Origin: Lachnospiraceae bacterium UBA7050
GTDB lineage: Bacteria > Bacillota > Clostridia > Lachnospirales > Lachnospiraceae
Length of the DNA: 30,756 nt
Reading direction: 5' to 3'
NCBI GenBank assembly: GCA_002493905.1
Contig: DLAJ01000021.1
Span: 28,885-59,640, forward strand
The notes beneath the pieces are model-generated. The model saw nothing but the letters and a program-made list of their open reading frames with translations. It had not been told where the DNA came from and ran no database searches. Of the stretch, positions 24,500 to 30,756 are shown piece after piece; the stretch's first letter is position 1; each line of letters starts with the position of its first letter. A program made the position numbers and the translations under genes.

Positions 24500-25018
24500 A
24501 TGAAAGTAATCAGTAAACAAAGGAACAGCAAAATGTGCTTTATCTGTGGGATGGATAATCCGATCGGTCTCCGGGCACAGTTTTATAATATGGAGGACGG
24601 GAGCGTCATGTCCCCCTTTGTGTTTAAGGAGGCGCATCAGAGCTTTCCCGAAAGAGTGCACGGCGGCCTTGCGGCTACGATGATCGATGAACTCGGATTG
24701 CGCGCAATGTGGGCAAAAGAGCTGTCGGAGGAGTCGTTCGGTGTGACGATGTCGCTGTCGGTAAAATACCGCAGACCGGTGCCTTATAATGAAAATCTGC
24801 TCGCGCGGGGTATTGTGGTTAAAGAAACGCCAAAGTTTGTAACAATTGCGTCAGAGATTTATGATCAGGCGGGGATGCTGCTTGTCAATGGGGAAGCGGT
24901 TTATATTAAACTGAACCCGGAACAGATTGTAAGCGAGGCGGTGGATACGCACGCAGAGATGTGCTATCTGATTGAAGATGAGATACGGGAAATCCCGTTT
25001 CAGAAAAAGAGTCGTTAA
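24500..25018 (+). CDS. PaaI-type hotdog thioesterase
   Basis: 172-residue single-domain hotdog protein. The start region CFICGMDNPIGLRAQFYN and the core VHGGLAATMIDELGLRA are typical of a PaaI/YbgC-like thioesterase group that hydrolyses acyl-CoA or acyl-ACP; the Asp/Glu in MIDE lies at the usual catalytic helix. The two N-terminal cysteines (CxxC) are conserved in related clostridial proteins as I recall. The substrate is not predictable. The stop codon is inside the following terminator hairpin. Confidence 0.85.
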   Translation: MKVISKQRNSKMCFICGMDNPIGLRAQFYNMEDGSVMSPFVFKEAHQSFPERVHGGLAATMIDELGLRAMWAKELSEESFGVTMSLSVKYRRPVPYNENLLARGIVVKETPKFVTIASEIYDQAGMLLVNGEAVYIKLNPEQIVSEAVDTHAEMCYLIEDEIREIPFQKKSR

Positions 25019-25030
25019 GGCTCTTTTTTT
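25004..25030 (+). terminator. Terminator overlapping the thioesterase stop codon
   Basis: AAAAAGAGTC (25004-25013) pairs with GGCTCTTTTT (25019-25028, one G-T pair), with a five-base loop and T run to 25030. The stem includes the last codons, so translating ribosomes may affect its folding. Confidence 0.85.
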
Positions 25031-25093
25031 GAAGGGAAAACTATGTTACGATAAAAATTAAGCAAATTACCTTAAAAGCAGGGAGAGAACGAT

Positions 25094-25936
25094 ATGAGAA
25101 ACATTCGGACGGCGGATGTGACCGCCGCGGTAAAAGAGATGTGCATCGAGGCAAATCATTTTTTATCGCCCGATATGAAGGAAGCGATCGAGCAGGCATC
25201 CGAGAAAGAGGTTTCACAGCTTGGCAGGCAGATATTGGGACAGTTAAAAGAAAATATGGCGCTTGCGGGCGCGGAGCAGATTCCAATCTGCCAGGATACC
25301 GGCATGGCAGTCGTCTTTCTGGAGATCGGCCAGGAGGTACATTTTGAGGGAGGAAGCTTAGAAGCGGCGGTTAATGAGGGGATCCGTCAGGGGTATACGG
25401 AAGGTTATCTGCGCAAATCCGTGGTGAGTGATCCGCTGATACGGGAGAATACCAAGGATAATACGCCGGGAGTCATTCACTACAGCATTGTGGACGGTGA
25501 CCGCGTTACGATCACAGTTGCGCCGAAAGGCTTCGGCAGCGAAAATATGAGCCGCGTGTTTATGCTGAAACCGGCGGACGGCGCTGAGGGAGTTAAAAAC
25601 GCCATCCTCACGGCGGTACGTGATGCCGGACCGAATGCCTGTCCACCTATCATTGTCGGCGTCGGCATTGGCGGTACGTTTGAAAAATGCGCGCTTCTTG
25701 CCAAAAAAGCATTGACGCGTCCGGCGGGTTCTCATTCCGACATCCCCTATGTGCGTGAGATGGAAACAGAGCTGCTAAACACAATAAACGGATTCGGCAT
25801 CGGTCCGGCGGGGCTTGGCGGAAGTACGACGGCGCTTGCTGTCAATATTCTGACTTATCCGACTCATATTGCGGGTCTGCCGGTGGGCGTAAATATCTGC
25901 TGCCATGTGAACCGGCATGCGGTAAGAGTATTATAA
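25094..25936 (+). CDS. Fumarate hydratase class I, alpha subunit
   Basis: 280 residues, the normal size of the N-terminal subunit of the heterodimeric [4Fe-4S] fumarase (FumA/TtdA family), which interconverts fumarate and L-malate in the cytoplasm. Cysteines in IPICQDTGMA, GPNACPP and FEKCALLAKKA are at the positions of the cluster ligands; GFGIGPAGLGG and CCHVNRHA match the family. The start ATG follows GGGAGAG. It is followed by its beta subunit after 33 bp. Tartrate dehydratase is a close alternative; the fumarase reading is favoured in this type of bacterium. Confidence 0.93.
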   Translation: MRNIRTADVTAAVKEMCIEANHFLSPDMKEAIEQASEKEVSQLGRQILGQLKENMALAGAEQIPICQDTGMAVVFLEIGQEVHFEGGSLEAAVNEGIRQGYTEGYLRKSVVSDPLIRENTKDNTPGVIHYSIVDGDRVTITVAPKGFGSENMSRVFMLKPADGAEGVKNAILTAVRDAGPNACPPIIVGVGIGGTFEKCALLAKKALTRPAGSHSDIPYVREMETELLNTINGFGIGPAGLGGSTTALAVNILTYPTHIAGLPVGVNICCHVNRHAVRVL

Positions 25937-25969
25937 AAGATTTTTAAGACGGAAAGGCAGGCTTTTCAT

Positions 25970-26530
25970 ATGAATGAATATCATATTTCGACGCCATTTA
26001 CGCATGAGACGGCACAGACGCTCTGCGCAGGGGATTATGTATATCTGAGCGGGACGATTTATACGGCTCGGGATGCTGCCCATAAGCGGATGCAGGAGGC
26101 TCTTCTGAGAGGTGAGGAGCTGCCGTTTTCCATAAAAAATAATGTGATCTATTATATGGGTCCGTCCCCTGCGCGCGCGGGCAGGCCGATCGGTTCGGCG
26201 GGTCCGACAACGGCGAGCCGTATGGACAAATATACACCGGAACTGCTCGACCTTGGCATGACGGGTATGATTGGGAAGGGGAAGCGCTCTGAGGCGGTAC
26301 GCGACGCGATGATACGGAACGGCGCCGTTTATTTTGCGGCAGTCGGCGGTGCGGGCGCGCTGCTGTCGAAATCCATAATCTCGTCTGAGGTGATCGCCTA
26401 TGAGGATTTGGGAACGGAGGCGGTGCGCAGGCTTACGATCAGGGATTTTCCCGTCATTGTCGTGATGGACAGTAAAGGGAATAATCTGTATGAAACAGCG
26501 GCAGAAGCATATCGGAAAGAATACAGATAA
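25970..26530 (+). CDS. Fumarate hydratase class I, beta subunit
   Basis: 186-residue partner of the alpha subunit. Family segments: LSGTIYTARDAAHKRM near the start, SAGPTTASRMDKYTPELLD, MIGKGKR, and FAAVGGAGALLSKSI. It provides part of the active site at the subunit interface. The start ATG has AAGGCAGG upstream. Confidence 0.93.
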   Translation: MNEYHISTPFTHETAQTLCAGDYVYLSGTIYTARDAAHKRMQEALLRGEELPFSIKNNVIYYMGPSPARAGRPIGSAGPTTASRMDKYTPELLDLGMTGMIGKGKRSEAVRDAMIRNGAVYFAAVGGAGALLSKSIISSEVIAYEDLGTEAVRRLTIRDFPVIVVMDSKGNNLYETAAEAYRKEYR

Positions 26531-26616
26531 TAGAAATGCAGGTAATAGAAAAGAAAAGCGTTCCTGCGGGAGCGGGACTGGTAAAAACAGGAGAAGCGGA
26601 TAGACAGGGGTAAAAA

Positions 26617-27327
26617 ATGAGACGGATTGCAGCAATGGTGTTGAGGCTGTTTTTGAAAGCACCTTATTTTTTATTCCGCATATGGTTATGCGGAAGGAAA
26701 AACCCGGTTGATTATGAATACAGCTATCGTGTGATTCGCCATGTTTGTAAAAAGGCGAATCATGCGGGGCGCGTGCGTATAGAGGCGCATGGTCTGGAGA
26801 ATCTGCCCGAAACGGATGGCTTTATGTTTTTTCCGAATCATCAGGGGCTGTATGATGTGCTGGCGATCATTGATTCCTGCGAGCGTCCGTTTGCGTTTGT
26901 GATAAAAAAAGAAGCGAGCAATGTGATTCTGCTCAAGCAGATTGTTGAGGCGACAGGTTCCCTCTCGATTGACAGAGAGGACCTGCGTCAATCCATGGAA
27001 GTGATTCATGAGGTGACGCGGCAGGTGAGCGAGGGCAGGAATTTCCTTATTTTTGCGGAAGGAACGCGCAGCAGGCAGGGGAACCGAATGAACGAGATGA
27101 AGGGGGGAAGTTTCAAAAGTGCGGTCAAGGCGCAGTGCAGCATTGTGCCGGTTGCTTTGATCGATGCGTTCCGGCCGTTTGATGAAAAATCCATCAAGCC
27201 CGTGACAGTACATGTCACTTATTTGAAACCAATTCCTTATGAGGAATACAAGGGTATGAAGACGAATGAGATTGCTAATCTGGTGCGCGGACGTATTGAA
27301 GCCTCGATTGCAGCGCATGGAACGTGA
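26617..27327 (+). CDS. plsC: 1-acyl-sn-glycerol-3-phosphate acyltransferase (PlsC)
   Basis: 236-residue membrane-associated acyltransferase that adds the second acyl chain to make phosphatidic acid. The catalytic NHxxxxD motif is NHQGLYD and the glycerol-phosphate site is FAEGTRS. An N-terminal hydrophobic helix (about 5-25) anchors it. The start follows AGGGG. Its last four bases overlap a possible GTG start of the next gene, and the next ribosome site lies just past the stop. Confidence 0.93.
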   Translation: MRRIAAMVLRLFLKAPYFLFRIWLCGRKNPVDYEYSYRVIRHVCKKANHAGRVRIEAHGLENLPETDGFMFFPNHQGLYDVLAIIDSCERPFAFVIKKEASNVILLKQIVEATGSLSIDREDLRQSMEVIHEVTRQVSEGRNFLIFAEGTRSRQGNRMNEMKGGSFKSAVKAQCSIVPVALIDAFRPFDEKSIKPVTVHVTYLKPIPYEEYKGMKTNEIANLVRGRIEASIAAHGT

Positions 27328-27344
27328 GCAGGGGAGAAGTGGGC

Positions 27345-28208
27345 ATGATTTATCTTTCACAATTTACATTCCCGGATGTTGAGGCGGAATATGATTTTTT
27401 AATGGGGCTTAAACATACCTGTTACGATACCTTTTACCCGTTTCAGGTAATTTCAAAACATCGGCTGGTGCAGCTTGATTTTGAAACGGTCACGATCCTG
27501 TACGGTGGAAACGGGTCGGGGAAGTCGACAGTGCTTAACGTGATGGCGGAGAAGCTTGAGCTGTCAAGGGATACCTTGTATAATAGAAGTAATTTTTTTG
27601 AAGACTATACCAAAATGTGCGGATTCCGTATGGAACGAGGGAAAAAACCGCGTATGGGCAGGATTATCACAAGCGACGATGTGTTTGACTTTATGCTGGA
27701 CCTGCGCACGATCAACGAAGGGGTGGATAACAGGCGGGAAGCGCTTTTTGATGAGTATATGGATATGAAATATACCCATTTTCAGATGCATTCCCTGGAT
27801 GATTATGAACGGCTCAAAAAAGTCAACAGCGCGAGGAGGAAGACGCAGTCCAAATATGTGCGGGAACAGAATATGGACAATGTGCGGGAACACTCGAACG
27901 GAGAGAGTGCATTTGCGTATTTTACGGATAAGATTACGGAAAACGGATTGTTTCTTCTTGACGAGCCGGAAAACTCCCTTTCTCCCCAAAAACAGCGGGA
28001 GCTCGTCAGATTTATTGAGGATGCGGCGCGTTTTTATGCATGTCAGTTCGTTATAGCAACGCATTCGCCGTTTTTATTGTCCATGAAAGGCGCAAAAATA
28101 TACGATCTGGATGAGGAGCCTGTGGATGTGAAGCGCTGGACGCAGCTTGACAGCGTCCGTGTGTACTATGATTTTTTCAAAGAACATGCGGGGGAGTTTG
28201 AGCGGTAA
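27345..28208 (+). CDS. Stand-alone ABC/AAA-type ATPase
   Basis: 287-residue soluble ATPase with Walker A GGNGSGKST (about residue 52), a signature-like SNGES, Walker B GLFLLDEPENSLSP and a switch histidine in ATHSPFLL. This is the pattern of AAA_21/RecF-like ATPases. There is no coiled coil, membrane domain or nuclease domain, and no partner gene. The start ATG 27345 follows GGGGAG. Proteins like this occur in anti-phage modules but also as single housekeeping genes; nothing here shows defence. Function unknown. Confidence 0.85.
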   Translation: MIYLSQFTFPDVEAEYDFLMGLKHTCYDTFYPFQVISKHRLVQLDFETVTILYGGNGSGKSTVLNVMAEKLELSRDTLYNRSNFFEDYTKMCGFRMERGKKPRMGRIITSDDVFDFMLDLRTINEGVDNRREALFDEYMDMKYTHFQMHSLDDYERLKKVNSARRKTQSKYVREQNMDNVREHSNGESAFAYFTDKITENGLFLLDEPENSLSPQKQRELVRFIEDAARFYACQFVIATHSPFLLSMKGAKIYDLDEEPVDVKRWTQLDSVRVYYDFFKEHAGEFER

Positions 28209-28231
28209 TTGGTTTGCGCGAAAAATAGAAG

Positions 28232-28260
28232 TTGACAAACAGGGCAGACATTAGTATAAT
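28232..28260 (+). promoter_or_regulatory. Consensus promoter of the tRNA-Ser gene
   Basis: TTGACA (28232-28237), 17-bp spacer, TATAAT (28255-28260): both hexamers and spacing are perfect. It lies about 73 bp before the mature tRNA, so the transcript carries a 5' leader of about 65 bases to be removed by RNase P. Confidence 0.9.
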
Positions 28261-28333
28261 AACTGTTGCGTCACGGCATAAAAGTACCGTACTTGTTTTA
28301 TATAATATCGGTAGCGGATGTAATTCAGACTGT

Positions 28334-28421
28334 GGAGAAATACTCAAGAGGCTGAAGAGGCGCCCCTGCTAAGGGTGTAGGTCGGGCAACCGGCGCGAGG
28401 GTTCAAATCCCTCTTTCTCCG
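28334..28421 (+). tRNA. tRNA-Ser(GCU)
   Basis: 88-base tRNA with a long variable arm. The acceptor stem GGAGAAA (28334-28340) pairs with TTTCTCC (28414-28420), followed by discriminator G typical of serine tRNAs. The anticodon loop CTGCTAA gives anticodon GCT, reading AGC/AGU. The variable arm contains CGG-GCAA-CCG, and the T-arm GAGGGTTCAAATCCCTC is canonical. CCA is not encoded. Confidence 0.95.
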
Positions 28422-28447
28422 TTTTTGTGAGCGATAGGAAGCTGCAT

Positions 28448-28479
28448 AAAAAAGAAGTATCGAAAGATACTTCTTTTTT
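28448..28479. terminator. Strong terminator after tRNA-Ser
   Basis: A 14-base-pair perfect stem (28448-28461 with 28466-28479) closed by a GAAA tetraloop, with A-rich and T-rich arms, so it can work on both strands. It separates the tRNA from the diguanylate cyclase gene. Confidence 0.92.
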
Positions 28480-28516
28480 ATAGTCCTGCAGTCAATCTGC
28501 GGGGAGCGGCCATCCA

Positions 28517-28546
28517 GTTCTTTTTGGAGGATACTGCCAAAAGAAC
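28517..28546 (+). other. Hairpin in the 5' region of the diguanylate cyclase gene
   Basis: GTTCTTTTTGG (28517-28527) pairs with CCAAAAGAAC (28537-28546) with one bulged T and a nine-base loop. It lies 45 bp before the start codon. No T run follows. It does not match a c-di-GMP riboswitch that I can recognise. Confidence 0.45.
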
Positions 28547-28591
28547 GCGGAGCATGCCGAAACAGGCAGGATATCTGAAGAGGAGATGAAA

Positions 28592-30502
28592 ATGCGCACG
28601 CTTAAGAACATAATCAGCAGATATATGATGCTTCTTACCTGCATTTTGGTGGCGGCTATTTTAGCTGTAATTATATTTCTTCAAGTTGTGACGGAGCAGC
28701 GGCAGGCTCGTGAAAATGCGGAACGGACTTTATATCAGATTGAGCAGCTGCTGATTCAAAATCAGGAGGAACTGCGCGAGATAGAGAAAGAGTACAGTGA
28801 GACCTGTCTGCATAACGCCGAGGTGATCGCATATATCATTCAGAATGATCCCTCTGTTCTGGAGAGTATAGAGGAGTTAAAAAAGCTCGCTGAATATGTG
28901 GAAGTGGATGAGATTCATATTTTTGATGAGACGGGACGCATCTATGCCGGCACGCATCCTCAATATTATGATTTTACATTCGATTCGGGCGAGCAGATGA
29001 TGTTTTTTAAGCCGATGCTGCAGGACCGGTCGCTAAAACTCGTTCAGGAAATTACGCCGAATACTGCGGAAGCAAAGCTGATGCAATATTCGGCAGTCTG
29101 GAGCGAGGACGGGAAATTTATTGTTCAGGTGGGGATGGAGCCTGTTAATGTGATGAAAGCTACAGAGAAAAATGAGCTTTCCTACCTGTTCTCTCTGTTT
29201 CGGGTCAATTTGGAAGCAGAATATTATGCGGTTGATATACAAAGCGGTGAGATTGTCGGTTCCACGCAATTGGAGTGCGTGGGGATGAATATTGCGGATA
29301 TTGGATTGGAATTGGAAGAATTTGAGGATGGCGGGAAAGGCTTTCACAGCATGGTTAACGGAGAGAGAGCTTTTTGTGTATTCAAAAAAGTGGATTCCAA
29401 TTATATAGGAAGAGTTATTTCAAACGCGGAGCTTTATGGGCGTATTCCGGGAGTGACGGTCGCGCTTGCGGCATGTCTGATTGTGATTGCTTTGATTTTG
29501 TCCTATGCTGTGACAAGATATATGAACCGGTATGTGGTGGCAGGCGTTCATGACGTGAATGAAAAACTGCACAGTATTTCGCAGGGCAATCTGGATGAGA
29601 TGATCGAGATCAACAGCAGCGTGGAGTTTTCGGAATTAAGTCATGATATCAATGTGATGAAAAAAAGCTTGCTAAACTATAACACAAAGATGTCTTATGT
29701 CCTAAGAAAAACCAATATGTATATCGGTGTGTATGAATATAACGAGCATATGAAGAGAGTCCGCTTTACCGAGTATATCCCGCATATCTTTGCACTTGGA
29801 GAGGAGGAGGTACGGCGTTTATCTGCAGATTATAGAGCATTTCAGCGGTTTATCGATGAGCTGCGGGGGAATCCGGCGCCGGATGAGGCCGGTGTATTTG
29901 GCATAAACGGGAAGTATATCAAGCTGGAGGAAACGCATGAGAACGATGAAATTTTTGGCGTTGCGGTGGATGTAACGGATGAGATCAATAAGCGCAGAAA
30001 AATAGAGGAAGAACGGGATAATGATTCACTGACCGGACTCTATAACCGGCGCGGTCTGGATATAAAGCTTTCTGAATTGTTTGTGGCACCCAAAGAGTTA
30101 AGAGCGGGTGCAATGATCATGATTGACGCGGATAACCTGAAGGTTATTAATGATACGTATGGGCATGAGAGAGGAGATATGTATTTGAAGGCGATCGCCA
30201 ATATGATCGCGGATTGGGGAGACAAAGGGACGGTGGCGGCCAGACTGGGCGGAGATGAATTTGTACTGTTTTTGTATGACTATCAAAATGAAGAAGCGCT
30301 GCTTAGTACAATTGAACGTCTGGAAAGTATGCAGGATGGTGTTATGACAGATTTGGGTGAAGGCATCTGCGTTCCTCTTCAATTTTCGGCCGGCTATAGT
30401 CTGGTAAAGGATAACAGTGATTATCAGAGTCTGCTGAAAGAAGCAGATGAAAAAATGTATGAACATAAACGACTGCGAAAAATGGCAGTGTCAGCGCAAT
30501 GA
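28592..30502 (+). CDS. Membrane sensor diguanylate cyclase (GGDEF)
   Basis: 636-residue signalling protein. Order: helix 1 (about 10-32), a 260-residue extracellular sensor region with no recognised fold (Cache-like by size), helix 2 (about 293-313), a HAMP linker, a PAS-like region (about 375-465), and a GGDEF domain. The domain has SLTGLYNRRGL, the DADNLKVINDTYGH substrate block and an intact G553-G-D-E-F557, so it should make cyclic di-GMP from two GTP. The inhibitory RxxD site expected at 544-547 is absent (D-K-G-T). The start chosen is ATG 28592, six bases after GAGGAG; ATG 28586 would be too close. Confidence 0.93.
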   Translation: MRTLKNIISRYMMLLTCILVAAILAVIIFLQVVTEQRQARENAERTLYQIEQLLIQNQEELREIEKEYSETCLHNAEVIAYIIQNDPSVLESIEELKKLAEYVEVDEIHIFDETGRIYAGTHPQYYDFTFDSGEQMMFFKPMLQDRSLKLVQEITPNTAEAKLMQYSAVWSEDGKFIVQVGMEPVNVMKATEKNELSYLFSLFRVNLEAEYYAVDIQSGEIVGSTQLECVGMNIADIGLELEEFEDGGKGFHSMVNGERAFCVFKKVDSNYIGRVISNAELYGRIPGVTVALAACLIVIALILSYAVTRYMNRYVVAGVHDVNEKLHSISQGNLDEMIEINSSVEFSELSHDINVMKKSLLNYNTKMSYVLRKTNMYIGVYEYNEHMKRVRFTEYIPHIFALGEEEVRRLSADYRAFQRFIDELRGNPAPDEAGVFGINGKYIKLEETHENDEIFGVAVDVTDEINKRRKIEEERDNDSLTGLYNRRGLDIKLSELFVAPKELRAGAMIMIDADNLKVINDTYGHERGDMYLKAIANMIADWGDKGTVAARLGGDEFVLFLYDYQNEEALLSTIERLESMQDGVMTDLGEGICVPLQFSAGYSLVKDNSDYQSLLKEADEKMYEHKRLRKMAVSAQ

Positions 30503-30579
30503 GAAATGCAGAGAAAGAGTAGAAGGCGGGGCGGGAGAAGAGCAGGAATAAAAAAACAGAAAAAGCGAGAATAAAATAG

Positions 30580-30609
30580 TTGACAAATTCGGATAGAAAG
30601 TGATATCAT
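30580..30609 (+). promoter_or_regulatory. Promoter of a gene beyond the window
   Basis: TTGACA (30580-30585) and TATCAT (30604-30609) with an 18-bp spacer form a near-consensus promoter facing right. It lies 78 bp after the diguanylate cyclase stop codon. Confidence 0.8.
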
Positions 30610-30616
30610 AAAAATC

Positions 30617-30687
30617 TACCGCCAGTCATGGCTGTGGTATGGCGCCCCTTAGCCGGGCGCTTAATTTCCCTCTTTTATCAGGGAAAT
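30617..30687 (+). ncRNA. Hairpin-rich leader or small RNA, unassigned
   Basis: Immediately after the promoter three hairpins follow: TACC-GCC (30617-30623) with GGC (30630-30632) and GGTA (30636-30639); GCGCCC (30642-30647) with GGGCGC (30655-30660); and ATTTCCCT (30664-30671) with AGGGAAAT (30680-30687). No open frame of note follows to the end of the window. It could be a riboswitch, a ribosomal-protein-type leader or a small RNA; I recognise no known class. Confidence 0.4.
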
Positions 30688-30756
30688 CAAGCAGGATTTT
30701 AGCAGCGTTTTCAAGCAAATCATTCAACTCACAAATTTTTCAAAAAACATGTTGAC

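Noticed and set aside
24232..24661. Overlapping minus-strand open frames opposite the unknown membrane protein and thioesterase
   Set aside because: They are mirror frames of well-supported plus-strand genes, with no ribosome sites and low-complexity products.
25931..26662. 243-codon minus-strand frame opposite fumarase beta
   Set aside because: Fumarase beta is a clear family match on the plus strand; the opposite frame has no recognisable features.
27345..28421. Genomic island inserted at the tRNA-Ser gene
   Set aside because: No integrase, no repeated tRNA 3' end and no change in base composition were seen in the window.
28481..28591. c-di-GMP riboswitch upstream of the diguanylate cyclase
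   Set aside because: The hairpin there lacks the conserved core bases I know for either c-di-GMP riboswitch class.

Overview
The window looks like chromosome from a Gram-positive anaerobe of the class Clostridia, most likely a gut Lachnospiraceae relative. This rests on consistent AGGAGG-type ribosome sites, Lpl/Yes-type sugar ABC genes, a YesN-like response regulator, a heterodimeric iron-sulfur fumarase, and a clostridial-type TrmB and DacF. I see no phage, insertion sequence, CRISPR array or rRNA. Genus and species cannot be fixed from the sequence alone.

Layout. (1) 1-885: the 3' end of a large surface protein with a C-terminal membrane anchor, closed by a terminator. (2) 888-12699: a carbohydrate locus in two converging arms. 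The rightward arm has two sugar permeases, a lipoprotein solute-binding protein and a YesL-like membrane protein. The leftward arm has a DacF-type carboxypeptidase, a second solute-binding lipoprotein, a GH29 alpha-L-fucosidase without a signal peptide, and an AraC-type response regulator. The arms meet with 17 bp between stop codons. The likely picture is uptake of a fucosylated glycan fragment followed by cytoplasmic defucosylation. No ABC ATPase and no partner histidine kinase is present. (3) 12926-23254: trmB followed directly by ten membrane-protein genes of the Mrp/Mbh cation-proton antiporter superfamily. The order is E, F, G, MbhD, MbhE-MrpB fusion, C, then four antiporter-like (NuoL/M/N-type) subunits. 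This copies the order of the antiporter half of archaeal Mbh hydrogenase operons, but no hydrogenase or electron-input subunit follows. (4) 23311-25030: a GtrA-like protein, an unknown four-helix membrane protein and a hotdog thioesterase, ended by a terminator. (5) 25094-28208: fumarase alpha and beta, PlsC acyltransferase and a stand-alone ABC-type ATPase. (6) 28232-30756: tRNA-Ser(GCU) with a near-perfect promoter, a strong terminator, a membrane diguanylate cyclase, and a promoter followed by a hairpin-rich leader that runs off the end.

The most interesting element is the ten-gene antiporter operon. It keeps the key Glu and Lys residues of proton-pumping subunits in all four large subunits, yet it matches neither the canonical seven-gene Mrp nor an Mbh hydrogenase. 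Intergenic stretches of about 300 bases or more: only 803-1110, which holds a short direct repeat, a terminator, a 20-bp palindrome with a repeated half, and a probable promoter.
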